Source: Beijerinckiaceae bacterium (GTDB lineage Bacteria; Pseudomonadota; Alphaproteobacteria; Rhizobiales; Beijerinckiaceae). From it: DNA of 64,000 nt. Shown one piece after another: positions 48,001 to 54,346 of this stretch; position 1 is the first letter of the stretch; the number at the start of each line of letters is the position of its first letter. Under the pieces are notes generated by a model. It was not told where the DNA came from. It ran no database searches and saw nothing but the letters and a program-made list of their open reading frames with translations. A program made the translations under genes and the position numbers. The DNA lies in assembly GCA_019745195.1 (NCBI GenBank), contig JAIETL010000012.1, positions 1-64,000 of the forward strand, in the 5' to 3' direction.

Positions 48001-49065
48001 CTGATCTTGCGCTATAACCCATCCGGCCGGATCGACAGCGTCGCGGCGCCCGCGCCGCCGACCGCACACGACGAAGCCGGCTGGGCCGAGGCCTTCCTGC
48101 GTTTCTCGGAAACGGTTTCGCCGGCGCTGCGGTCCGTGAACGCAACTGCGGCCGGGGCTGGCGATTCCCGGCTTGCCGGATTCCTGGCGAAGGCCTGCAC
48201 ACGCCTTTGGAACGATCTCGGAGCGCCGAGGGCTGCGTCCAGCGAGGCCGCGCCGGTGAACGTTCTCGACGAGATCACGATCGAGGAGAGGTCCGAACAT
48301 GCGCGGCGGAGCATCGAGACGAGGCGAAAGCCGCATGACCTTGTCAGACACACCCGGTTGAAGCTGGCCGTGCTGAAGGATGCCGGCGCCGTGCTGGGCG
48401 AGCGGCCGGTGCCGGATCCGGCATGGGACAATGCGCCCAGAACGCCCGGCGTCCTGCAGATGCGCCGTCTCGAAGTCGAAGGGCTCGATATCCTGGCGCT
48501 GCGATCGGTCCAGACCGAGCTGACGCTGGTGAGAAACGCGGAGATTCATAACAGGAAGGTGCAGCAGGATTTCGTCTACCAGGTGCCGACGATCGCCTCG
48601 GGCGCCAAGAAGCTGCCGCGAATCGATGTGGCCACAGCCCCGATCGCAACCACTCCGGCGTCATTCGCCGCGCATGTCGCGTCGCTGATCGATGCTGTGC
48701 TCGCGAGGCCGGGGGGCCTGGCGAACGACGGGACCTACCAGACGCTCTTGAGCGAACTCTCGCTCAATCTCATCGTCACCTACGAGCCCACGCTCGCCAG
48801 CGGGGTCGATGCCGCAGGCGACGGCCTGCATGTCGCCGGGCTGAGCCGCGCCGATCTCTCTGGACCGCGCGAGGCCTGGCTTTCGGAGTTCGTCGCCGAG
48901 GCGCAGCTCTGGTTGGACCGAGCCAAGCCGCCGTCCGGCGGTCGCTTCGTCTTCGACCTGCGCCTGCACGATGGGGCGGGCGTCGCCACGGTCGATGCCG
49001 ATGGCGGCGACCGGCTGCTCCTGCGCCTTCGCCGGGGCGTCCTGCCAAGCGGCCTCGTCGTCTGA
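39085..49065 (+). CDS. Giant 3326-residue protein of unknown function
   Basis: ATG 39085 starts inside the last 13 bases of the OmpA-like gene; the open frame upstream to 38107 is that gene's shadow. No signal peptide is seen (MVTLTLVPGTSCYAETDPAP). About residues 790-1580 alternate hydrophobic and polar residues in many strands (LGFRFPEGDGSLDIGLQGIL, VKAGVSVRVWVSTGFDF, VSVSVRVVIARIRIFGKRIE), as in a long beta solenoid, groove or barrel. The flanks are mixed alpha/beta. A segment near residues 2370-2440 (GVWRDVYGNDWSE to SIRFWLERRW) has fibronectin-like strands. No Walker, protease or toxin motif was found. In style the core recalls giant beta-repeat proteins such as those carrying DUF6603, but this is unverified. 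The coding frame is intact over 10 kb, so it is under selection. Confidence 0.85.
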   Translation: MVTLTLVPGTSCYAETDPAPRLVVRPLAPPAGRELTLSEAGLRGSVIAFPHPAAPLSESCAWLDAEAVRQMAAGEAVAAIRIVFLTQSAFPLATVLGHRDGTVLGKGGSAIPLGSQFGVLFEPATMGFDGERLLLDPATPTTAPHRLLRHLTLGATGPHASIRTLAIPLWGDRTGRLIAGGLLARTVEGQIGSSLQLYHDLGMVSRFVDVVTVKNPLKPPSDLFRATESALIHAGDRFETPGRFAAELDPHHLHDETRSFIRLLPAEEKGALQLAATTTAGHAVAVTAAGGEWNGDNAPKFVFTSHLREGSTSGGAGRVDILTLTGTYDIDAPVTESDRIDLAGFGLAPGFSPSEAMLPARAVTEAEAAAPLQVSFKLGPSRDRRIDPTVPEDAARPMLEAGASGYEDRTSWMQIRRGETGAMDLAAESPSAHTLVSRGGKTGVLAHVPMARRVGHGGVRESAASTPVGHLPILPPSGVLTTARKEAKRFDQGLLARERIKQTGFLFGAGGTEAGPSANATTPLGFEIETGVGGAPSRIVFARFETGNATGTFGLAGKDGKPLDSRVLDALVRNNLFLVANRIPTQSAPGLAELPEAVLDGGIGIAGWTFKVELAGSRRKATESDTAPDIEPVVIVKNHPDRSIETLVGDVASWSRRDLFVSGEERVQEALRRFVADAKSRASASRSQADKDRYQRLYGGILADPAWQGVLVIGAGIDLGGLPLQLKGLLAGIELDRLQATYVAIPMKRLPSGAERPLSRLDALVDYRSPPSEPPCLRDDDDPPERGEKSFGFDVERLVVEFARGEVLGFEANVRLAAKRLFHAVGRIETATRSLTGGNPVWSPAQTIDLAGRYERRRDGDRVVESYVFESGLLYRYLTVDDSKDGKDQKDGDPEALIRSAQLSRVAYETISTETAANGDQAVRSAFRIDGRLTFGTMPKVGLPDILDIDGVDFNDLRISTDFILDALKGLARDIMMSFRIGALGLDFKSAGRRPGGLGFWSSFPLNFKRLWLFDGRLDLAKLGYFSAQGFEPELTFRFGFEFDLDLGTLGALAAFKGLRLGVLFAIQDGGSFVKDGRPRFTLGFRFPEGDGSLDIGLQGILKLKARKYGILDTTYDDGQPGSRKSAKMLYGVGARLQVLGKDFPRDDGLTLALFVNPANWTTDKPTTGSVGWFIARKPESEDAKAIAPGIDLDMIMLGQRIDPMPDKAPRTTQEFVANLDQLFIPTSPAKPSFKGDVIDPVEAAERVVKVLSGGLIAFAPERNWSIGLSAWIANRVKIGIAMRDADIYGLRVGLHRNKTDGEPIFAVDILYRKLSDRLGVYSIEVAPPESLRQIDFGAVTIDLPTIGLEIFTDGGFTIDLGYPWQMDYARAFGVQLLPFIGSGGLYYRQVSGPGAKSIPQAKVSVDGGPPTVDSELLLYQPVVEAGLAFRVGLGKEIDKGIFKAGLSLTVFATLEGGFGILRKTEKFDAGRHMTKAADTFIAVRGTVGIIGEIYGYVDFGIVKAGVSVRVWVSTGFDFRTDHRTRLFIEAGVSVSVRVVIARIRIFGKRIEIAISFSFSTKVDYSTYIGSDRNLDFYAPSGATELGLIAMGSAEAMPVAPIAAFDWSASLAPQDWRASEDKLAFTLRLSPDVTLAPDGRAMRPEAVILLTGPAPVDARTDLDETPALLAAWAFAAAYGSPTRDRVVTTARLDELARALAQGPGVAAAATDRLAHLPDAGAIEALFGANIAARFVELPKSETADGEAPPREEGVLWPLPPGTTIRRERFAGASSFDDVELATKAVVDDDYRRKVNDELRRMMALIDPERAATESGEAAAAAASIVETIFVEHAVLVMRAAIVQLTGLADAMLRDGLPPGELRLGDLLDALTGPSAQEGQSGRPGPARDILRSATRLFLHGPRLPWPDLADSEPGLVPQGLAASGQHGLYRLGWMQVPLAGAGEDSAIVVGLRASYGASAKLVADGIDVDELKALGALGASPAGLGGRLGEVAHVRTERRRYHAGRVQPFADGGRLVMLDPQVLDSLAACRDDMDLALILRRLPAKAGDPLVALPDSYRGGDAPQIAAKPAIAVRLRLQPRKSGSGAPLDVFECLGMSEAERIRLDRLMDNSAATIVGVSLHAIDETALRRIDVDGQTTVAQTDASDEPKPFGAGASEMREIAPDESRFVATLPGVGAPAEQSVRDRVDFVEIIRRTAIVNRGGTLLGWHGASGAFARKDDEPFHALMVIALNEQAVALANAMLIDPGLGEVDRLEAVFAGGELTVAATSVAEPIAEAGVFPVRVVRDRPAAPAGSSAAIWEEMCERFSMLALGISDESGGVIVPVGATLATGPADPPDGQGTGGVLHYSAPIALAKLLGHASPYDCVGRRIRLHGVWRDVYGNDWSEPGFETDPIVVTYVDRLLPLTDLPGLAVAWWPASKPGRASIRFWLERRWAESLVPAGAAEADTPTPAHAADVGARLERAASAYRRALHQLNDGNVVLSILDGSAYSSPEPTLQRELAAGLATMLATIGELAKVSPDQPRCVIVKAMQEFIARASVDAIEIDARQGDGDFVELGLVIRVERTRFLPDDATQDMKAFEVPVRLGLRDTPAGAAPDFGGTLLDLQKVVWSGFSPDRMVATGLPGAPGRAEQAIWLIRRTVLPPEDHFRRIAAAGSAHAYATPPISRHLHNIDFKSEDPLESLTGAPPPTAYRSIDADVQASAALDAYEFILRPEMVDRFIRTPDGRAAMQDIVRAKAGDLATPGIASLLAARTIPVFAGGPGDKDRMTLLARRVLTDRLRGSLKGADAIDALVVFGEPEDGTRLENRGPQAYGRFTPAGDPPMKASPFVMTVGGKGQKHDLVIAVDANPNNQRDELPLLGRYRITHVQRLDRLDGGADATSRYRPTAWLALVPPETEEPEQHPGWVPDYAVPETMVPVIRRRYPVQPTIISEEAASRPWDGKRPIDATLRNWSTTRIWTAEAGSTDLMRLILRYNPSGRIDSVAAPAPPTAHDEAGWAEAFLRFSETVSPALRSVNATAAGAGDSRLAGFLAKACTRLWNDLGAPRAASSEAAPVNVLDEITIEERSEHARRSIETRRKPHDLVRHTRLKLAVLKDAGAVLGERPVPDPAWDNAPRTPGVLQMRRLEVEGLDILALRSVQTELTLVRNAEIHNRKVQQDFVYQVPTIASGAKKLPRIDVATAPIATTPASFAAHVASLIDAVLARPGGLANDGTYQTLLSELSLNLIVTYEPTLASGVDAAGDGLHVAGLSRADLSGPREAWLSEFVAEAQLWLDRAKPPSGGRFVFDLRLHDGAGVATVDADGGDRLLLRLRRGVLPSGLVV

Positions 49066-49104
49066 CGCCGACCCCATCCAAAGAAACCGAGAGGAGATAA
49101 GGCC

Positions 49105-49947
49105 ATGCTTTCGCAATGGAGTCGGTTGATGCTCGCCCTCCTGTTCCTTGCTCTGACGGGAGCGGCTGTCGTCCTGGCGTCGGGAGCGATGGGCGCGGCG
49201 GCCGTGCTGCGGCTGCTCGCCTGGGCTTCCTGCGGCGGCGCTGTCGTAGCCTTCACGGCCGCGCTGGGCGTCACGCCCTGGTTCGTGCTCCTCGACGACT
49301 ATAATCGCGGCAACCTCCAGAACCTGATTTCCTATGTCTGGTTCGTCCTGCTGAGTTCGGCGCTGATGGCCGGCGCCTTCCTCAACGCCTTCGCCTGGAA
49401 GCCGGGCGTGGAAACCGTGCAGCTCTTCGTCAAGATCGACGCCAGCATCTGGGTTCTCGCCGGCATCGTGCTGGGCGGCTTCACGCTCAACCGGGTCGTG
49501 GAGATGACGCATGCGACGGCCCCTCCGCCGCCGGCTCCGCCAGGCGTCGCCATGGAAAGCTGGCACGCGCGGTCATCCCATGTCGGGCGGATGTGTGTCC
49601 GGTCCTCGCCATTTGTGACCACGGCGACCGGCGTGGAAATGACAGCCAAACCTGCCGCCATCGCCTCGACCACCTTCGAACTGCTCGCCGATACGGTGAA
49701 GGGCCGGCAGGTGGGCGAGCAGGACCGGGTCGAGATCGGCGCTGTGCAGCAGCTCCTGCTGCAGACGACGACCGCCTTTGGCTATCTGGTCGCGCTCGGC
49801 ATCGTCCTGCACCAGACCCCATGGGGAACGGCGATCGCCGAACTGCCGCGCCTGCCCACCGAACTGCTCACGCTACTTGGCGTCAGCACGATCGGGCAAT
49901 CGGCGATCGCATCCGTGCCCGCCAAACCGCCCATACGCCCGGTCTAG
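49105..49947 (+). CDS. Multi-TM membrane protein, last gene of the giant-protein operon
   Basis: A 280-residue protein with a GAGGAG ribosome site. About four hydrophobic segments lie in the first 130 residues (MLALLFLALTGAAVVLASGA, LLAWASCGGAVVAFTAALG, YVWFVLLSSALMAGAFLNAF, IWVLAGIVLGGFTLNRVVEM). A Pro-rich loop (ATAPPPPAPPG) follows and a further segment lies near residue 225 (AFGYLVALGIVLH). It is not recognised as a known transporter or channel. It lies 39 bases after the giant gene on the same strand, before nested hairpins, so it is probably its membrane partner. Confidence 0.75.
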   Translation: MLSQWSRLMLALLFLALTGAAVVLASGAMGAAAVLRLLAWASCGGAVVAFTAALGVTPWFVLLDDYNRGNLQNLISYVWFVLLSSALMAGAFLNAFAWKPGVETVQLFVKIDASIWVLAGIVLGGFTLNRVVEMTHATAPPPPAPPGVAMESWHARSSHVGRMCVRSSPFVTTATGVEMTAKPAAIASTTFELLADTVKGRQVGEQDRVEIGAVQQLLLQTTTAFGYLVALGIVLHQTPWGTAIAELPRLPTELLTLLGVSTIGQSAIASVPAKPPIRPV

Positions 49948-49953
49948 AGGCTT

Positions 49954-50029
49954 GATCCCGGATTCCGATGGTGCGATCTCGATGCCGGGATCGCGGGGCC
50001 TGACCCAACGGGTCGATCCGGGTCCCCGC
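49954..50029 (+). terminator. Nested hairpins after the giant-protein operon
   Basis: GATCCCGG (49954-49961) pairs with CCGGGATC (49985-49992). Next, GCGGGG (49993-49998) pairs with CCCCGC (50024-50029), enclosing GACCC-AAC-GGGTC (50002-50014). No U-tract follows, so termination may be imperfect or Rho-assisted. The position right after the last gene fits an operon end. Confidence 0.5.
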
Positions 50030-50046
50030 AAGATCAGGATATCGTC

Positions 50047-50862
50047 ATGGCCCGGCCGTCGCCCACCCGCATCGCCATCGCCGGTCTCGGCGCGGTCGGA
50101 TTGCGCGTAGCCGAGGCGCTCGATGCCGGGATTCCTGGCTGCGTGCTCGCGGCCGTCTCGGCAAATGACAGGGATGCGGCGCGGCAGCGGCTGTCGCATC
50201 TGGCGCGCGCGGTTCCGGTCGTGCCGATCGCGGAGCTGGAGGCGCTGGCCGATATCGTGGTCGAATGCGCGCCGGCCGCGCTGCTGCCGGCCATCGCCGA
50301 GCCCTTCCTGCGCAAGGCGAAGACCGTGATCGTGCTCAGCGCCGGCGCGATCCTCAGCCACGAGCATCTGGTCGGGCTGGCGCGGGAGTATGGCGGGCAG
50401 ATCATCGTGCCGAGCGGGGCGGTGCTCGGTCTCGACGCGGTCACCGCCGCGGCCGAAGGCGAGATCCGCTCGGTGCGGATGATCACGCGCAAACCAGTGC
50501 GCGGGCTGATCGGCGCACCCTATCTGGTCGAGAACGACATCGCGATCGAGGACATCACCGCGCCGTTGCGCATCTTCAGCGGCACTCCGCGCGAGGCGGC
50601 GATCGGGTTTCCAGCCAACCTCAACGTCGCCGTGGCGCTGGCTCTGGCCGGCATCGGGCCCGACCGCACGACGCTGGAGATCTGGGCCGATCCGGCGCTG
50701 ACCCGCAACACCCACACCATCGAGGTCGAGGCCGATTCGGCGAGTTTCTCGATGTCGATCGCCAATATTCCCAGCGAGAACCCGAAGACCGGGCGGATCA
50801 CGGCGCTGTCGGTGATCGCCTATCTGCGCAAGCTGCACGCGCCGCTGCGGATCGGCTCCTAG
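50047..50862 (+). CDS. Aspartate dehydrogenase-like NAD(P) oxidoreductase
   Basis: A 271-residue cytosolic protein. The N-terminal Rossmann fold has IAIAGLGAVGLRVAEALDAG and the second domain PSGAVLGLDAVTAAAEGE. The C-terminal part, GFPANLNVAVALALAGIGPD then NTHTIEVEADSASFSM, matches the L-aspartate dehydrogenase (NadX) family, which deaminates aspartate to oxaloacetate or iminoaspartate. Given the catabolic neighbours it might act on another amino acid. It converges on the ketopantoate reductase-like gene, and the two stops share the bases CTAG (50859-50862). Confidence 0.85.
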   Translation: MARPSPTRIAIAGLGAVGLRVAEALDAGIPGCVLAAVSANDRDAARQRLSHLARAVPVVPIAELEALADIVVECAPAALLPAIAEPFLRKAKTVIVLSAGAILSHEHLVGLAREYGGQIIVPSGAVLGLDAVTAAAEGEIRSVRMITRKPVRGLIGAPYLVENDIAIEDITAPLRIFSGTPREAAIGFPANLNVAVALALAGIGPDRTTLEIWADPALTRNTHTIEVEADSASFSMSIANIPSENPKTGRITALSVIAYLRKLHAPLRIGS

Positions 50863-51839
50863 AGGCTTCCGGGCCAGCGCTGCCGCCAGCTGGCCGCGGC
50901 CAGCGCGTCGATGGCGTCGAGCAGCGGCGTCGGTGTCTGCGTGCGGCGGCCGAGCTCCGAGATCGCGGAAACGATCGCGCCGAGTTCCAGCGGGCGTCCG
51001 GCCTCCATGTCCTGCAGCATCGAGGTTTTGACCCCGACCATGGTCGGCGGCATCTGCAGGCGCTGGTCGGGGTCAGGGAGGTCGTCGACGCCGAGCGCCC
51101 GCGCCACCGCGATGCACTCGGTCATGATCGACTTGGCCAGCGCCCTCAGCGGCGGATCGCCGGCGATCACGTCGATCGTCGCAGCCGTGACGGCCGAGAT
51201 CGGGTTGAAGGCGGCGTTGCCCAAGAGCTTGTGCCAGACCGCCATGCGGATGTCATCCGTCGCCTCGGCGTCGATGCCGCCGGCCTCGAGCAGATCCACG
51301 ACCTTGCGCAGGCGCGGCGTCGCGACTGAGCGCGGCTCGCCGAGGATCAGGCGCTTGCGGCCGTTCCAGTCGATCCGGTTTGGCGCCGGGCGGTTGGAGC
51401 CGACATAGACGACGCAGCCGAGAACCTGCGCGGTGGGGATCGCCGCCGCCAGCGCGCCATCGGCATCGACGGCAGCCAGCCGCCGCTCGCCGAAGCGCGG
51501 GTCGAGCCCGTCGAGATACCACCAGGGGATGCCGTTCAGCATCGGCACGACAAGGGTTTCTGGTCCGACCAGCGGCCTCAGCAGATCGAGCCCTCCCGCC
51601 CAGTCATGCGCCTTGTAGCCGACCATGACGAGGTCCTGCGGCCCGAGCGCGGTGGCGTCGCTCGTGGCGCGGATGGCGAGCGTCTGCGACGTTCCGCCGG
51701 TCTCCAGCGTCAGGCCTTCGCTGGCGAGCAGGGCTGCGGTCGAGGCGCGCGCCACGACGACCGGATCCTGGCCCGCCTTGCGCAGATGCCAGGCGACGAC
51801 GCCTCCGATCGCGCCCGCCCCGACGATGGCCACCTTCAT
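50859..51839 (-). CDS. Ketopantoate reductase-like (PanE/ApbA family) dehydrogenase
   Basis: A 326-residue protein from ATG 51839, with GGGAGCGGCAGGG upstream. KVAIVGAGAIGGVVAWHLRK is the NADP-binding fold. VVPMLNGIPWWYLDGLD and WHKLLGNAAFNPISAVTAAT are the conserved Asn and Lys regions of the family, and DMEAGRPLELGAIVSAISEL is the C-terminal helix. The family includes true 2-dehydropantoate 2-reductases and many paralogues that reduce other 2-oxo acids. Its location in a transporter/hydrolase cluster suggests a catabolic paralogue. It is last in the leftward series of genes. Confidence 0.85.
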   Translation of the reverse strand: MKVAIVGAGAIGGVVAWHLRKAGQDPVVVARASTAALLASEGLTLETGGTSQTLAIRATSDATALGPQDLVMVGYKAHDWAGGLDLLRPLVGPETLVVPMLNGIPWWYLDGLDPRFGERRLAAVDADGALAAAIPTAQVLGCVVYVGSNRPAPNRIDWNGRKRLILGEPRSVATPRLRKVVDLLEAGGIDAEATDDIRMAVWHKLLGNAAFNPISAVTAATIDVIAGDPPLRALAKSIMTECIAVARALGVDDLPDPDQRLQMPPTMVGVKTSMLQDMEAGRPLELGAIVSAISELGRRTQTPTPLLDAIDALAAASWRQRWPGSL

Positions 51840-51948
51840 CCCTGCCGCTCCCGTGGCGCCGGCGCGAAGGCCGGCAAAGGCGGCAGTTGAGCAGCGATCA
51901 TGCGACTGGTCCATGCGCCGCGCCGCATGCCGCCATGTCGGGGTCGCG

Positions 51949-52926
51949 TCAGACGCCGACGCGCTTCATCTGGGCGGCGGGGTAGCGGGTGCCGGCCGTG
52001 CGGCCCGGCGCGAAGGCGGCGTCGAGTTTGGCCAACACTGCGGGCGGAACCGACAGCGTCACCGCGTCGGCGTTCTGATCGAGCCAGCGCCTTTGCTTGG
52101 AGCCCGGCAGCGGCACGACGAAAGGCTTGCGCGAGAGCAGCCAGGCGATGGCGAGTTGAGCCGGCGTGTAGCCTTGATGAGTGGCGGCCTCGCGCAGGGT
52201 TTCGAGCATGGCTAGGTTATGCGTCAGGTTCTCGCCCTGGAAGCGCGGCATGTCGCGGCGGCGGTCCTTGGCACCCAGCGCCTCAAGGCTGTCGATCGTT
52301 CCGGTGAGAAAGCCCCGGCCGAGCGGGCTGTAGGCGACGAAGCCGATGCCAAGTTCCTCGCAAACTTCGAGCAGCCCGTCTTCCGGATCGCGGGTCCAGA
52401 GCGAATACTCGGTCTGGAGCGCGGCGATCGGATGCACCGCATGGGCGCGGCGCAGGGTTGCGACCGAGGCCTCCGACAGGCCGAGATGGCGGACCTTGCC
52501 GGCCTCGACGAGGCGGGCCATCGCACCGACCGTCTCCTCGATCGGCACGTTCGGGTCGATGCGGTGGGCGTAGTAGAGGTCGATGTGATCGACGCCGAGC
52601 CGCTTCAGGCTGAGATCGCAGGCCTGCGGCACGTAGTCCGGCTTGCCATTGACCTCGGCGGCGCCGTCCGGCAGCCGGATGTTGCCGAACTTGGTCGCCA
52701 GCACGACCTTGTCGCGGATCGGAGAAACTGCCTTGCCGACCAGTTCCTCGTTCGCCCCGAAATTATAGGCGTCGGCCGTGTCGATCAGCGTCACGCCGCG
52801 CTCGGCGGCGCGGTGGATGGTGGCTTGCGCCTCCGCCGGATCGGGCTCGCCATAGATCGGCGTCATGCTCATGCAGCCGAGCCCGATGGCGGAAACCGTT
52901 AGCGGGCCGAGTTGGCGGGTCTGCAT
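51949..52926 (-). CDS. Aldo/keto reductase
   Basis: A 325-residue cytosolic NADPH-dependent reductase from ATG 52926. The tetrad is visible: D50 and Y55 ([11 protein letters not shown]), K80 (VVLATKFGN) and H111 ([19 protein letters not shown]). The late [15 protein letters not shown] binds NADPH. It resembles the AKR13 group of broad carbonyl reductases. It lies downstream of the Fe3+/polyamine-type binding protein across a palindromic repeat, and 109 bases upstream of the panE-like gene. The substrate is unknown. Confidence 0.92.
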   Translation of the reverse strand: MQTRQLGPLTVSAIGLGCMSMTPIYGEPDPAEAQATIHRAAERGVTLIDTADAYNFGANEELVGKAVSPIRDKVVLATKFGNIRLPDGAAEVNGKPDYVPQACDLSLKRLGVDHIDLYYAHRIDPNVPIEETVGAMARLVEAGKVRHLGLSEASVATLRRAHAVHPIAALQTEYSLWTRDPEDGLLEVCEELGIGFVAYSPLGRGFLTGTIDSLEALGAKDRRRDMPRFQGENLTHNLAMLETLREAATHQGYTPAQLAIAWLLSRKPFVVPLPGSKQRRWLDQNADAVTLSVPPAVLAKLDAAFAPGRTAGTRYPAAQMKRVGV

Positions 52927-52963
52927 GGCGGTGGTTCCTTCGGAATGTTGTATCGGAAACTCT

Positions 52964-53076
52964 GCCGTCATCCCGGACAAGCGGCTTAGCCGCGCTGATC
53001 CGGGATCCATCATAGAGCACTGGGTCGCCCTATGATGGATCCCGGAGCTCCGCTTCGCTGCGTCCGGGATGACGGC
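52964..53076. repeat. Palindromic element with nested perfect arms
   Basis: Outer arms GCCGTCATCCCGGAC (52964-52978) and GTCCGGGATGACGGC (53062-53076) are perfect. Inner arms CCGGGATCCATCATAG (53000-53015) and CTATGATGGATCCCGG (53030-53045) are also perfect, with a 14-base loop. It shares the GTCATNCCGG core with elements at 8288 and 59190. It separates the binding-protein gene from the aldo/keto reductase gene. Confidence 0.85.
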
Positions 53077-53111
53077 GGTGTTTCAGTTGCGAGGCGAAAA
53101 ACGCCCCGCCC

Positions 53112-54131
53112 TCACTGGAAAATCTCGTTGAACTTCTTCTTCACGCCCGGCCCCGATTTGCGGAGATAGTCGTAGTCGACCGAGATGAGCTTGATGTCCT
53201 TCACCGCCGGGCTCCCGGCCGGCGGGGCCATGTCGCCGCGCGCGGCGTAGGAGCCCTCCTGCGGGAACAGCGCCTGTACCTCGTCGCTGATCATGAACTC
53301 GGCGAAGAGCTTGCCGGCGTTGGGGTTGGGCGAGCCCTTCACCACCGAAGTCGGCGAGGGGATCACATAGGTGCCGTCGCTGGGATAGACTGTCTCGATC
53401 GGGTGGCCGTCCTTGCGGTCCTCGGCCGCGTAGGAATCGAGCGCGCCGGCCGCAATCACCCGCTCGCCGCGCTTGATCATGTCGGAGACCTGCTGGTTGC
53501 TCTGCACGACCATGATGTCGTTGGCGCGCAGCTTCTCGTAATAGCCCCAGCCCTTCTGCTTGGCGTTCATGCCGACGACGGAGAGCTGCAGCGAGGTGAA
53601 GGACGGGTCGGTCATCACCTGCTTGCCCTTGTATTTCGGGTCGAGCAGCGCGTCCCAGGTGCGCGGAATGTCGGCGGCGGCGATCTTGTCGCTGCGGACA
53701 TAGATCGTGATGATGTTCAGGCGCTGGGCGATGAACGTGCCGTCGGCTGCCTTCGCGCCCTCGGGAATCTTGTCGAAATTCACCGGCTTGAAGGGCACGA
53801 ACAGGCCCTGGTCGCCCAGTTCGGCGGCCGCCGCCGGGTCGGAGGTCGTCAGCAGGTCGGCATTGATGCGCTTGGCCTGATGTTCCTGCAGGAAGCGGCG
53901 CAGGATTGCCGAGCCGCCCGAGCGGAACATCTCAACCTTCACGCCGTATTTCGCCTCGAACATCTTGGCGATCTTCTGGCCGGTCTCGACCGGGGTCGAG
54001 GTGTACCAGACGACCTTGCCCTCCTTCTTCGCAGCCTCGACATCGGCCTTGTCCTGCGCGAGGGCGTAGCCGGACAGCGCGACCGTCATCGCGGCGGCGA
54101 GGGTGACTTTCATCAGCATCGGCGTGTTCAT
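53112..54131 (-). CDS. ABC transporter binding protein, Fe3+/polyamine type
   Basis: A 339-residue periplasmic protein from ATG 54131. The signal peptide is MKVTLAAAMTVALSGYALAQ. The mature start VEAAKKEGKVVWYTSTPVET, then FEAKYGVKVEMFRSGGSAIL and ADLLTTSDPAAAAEL, are typical of the family-1/AfuA (Fbp-like) group that binds iron, phosphonates or organic anions. The Tyr pair of true iron binders is not clearly present, so the cargo may be an organic compound. It works with the permease and ATPase upstream and is separated from them by the hydrolase gene and a long palindromic repeat. Confidence 0.88.
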   Translation of the reverse strand: MNTPMLMKVTLAAAMTVALSGYALAQDKADVEAAKKEGKVVWYTSTPVETGQKIAKMFEAKYGVKVEMFRSGGSAILRRFLQEHQAKRINADLLTTSDPAAAAELGDQGLFVPFKPVNFDKIPEGAKAADGTFIAQRLNIITIYVRSDKIAAADIPRTWDALLDPKYKGKQVMTDPSFTSLQLSVVGMNAKQKGWGYYEKLRANDIMVVQSNQQVSDMIKRGERVIAAGALDSYAAEDRKDGHPIETVYPSDGTYVIPSPTSVVKGSPNPNAGKLFAEFMISDEVQALFPQEGSYAARGDMAPPAGSPAVKDIKLISVDYDYLRKSGPGVKKKFNEIFQ

Positions 54132-54217
54132 GGCGATCCTCCCAGATCGGTTGTGCATGAGGGGCGACGGCCGGGTTGGCTCCCCGCTCGCCGCTTGTGG
54201 TTGGTCCCACTCTCCGC

Positions 54218-54328
54218 CCTCATCCTGAGGAGCAGGCAAAGCCTGCGTCTCGAAGGATGCTCCAGATGTTTCCAGAGCCTCCTGGAGCATCCTTCGAGAC
54301 GCCGCTAGCGCGGCTCCTCAGGATGAGG
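54218..54328. repeat. Second copy of the CCTCATCCTGAGGAGC palindromic repeat
   Basis: Outer arms 54218-54233 and 54313-54328 are perfect 16-bp complements. Inner arms (GCGTCTCGAAGGATGCTCCA and its complement) lie between them. It is homologous to the 18536-18663 element. Here it sits between the hydrolase gene and the binding-protein gene of one leftward series, again next to a transporter binding-protein gene. Confidence 0.9.
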
Positions 54329-54346
54329 CGGTGGGTGGTAGTCAGT

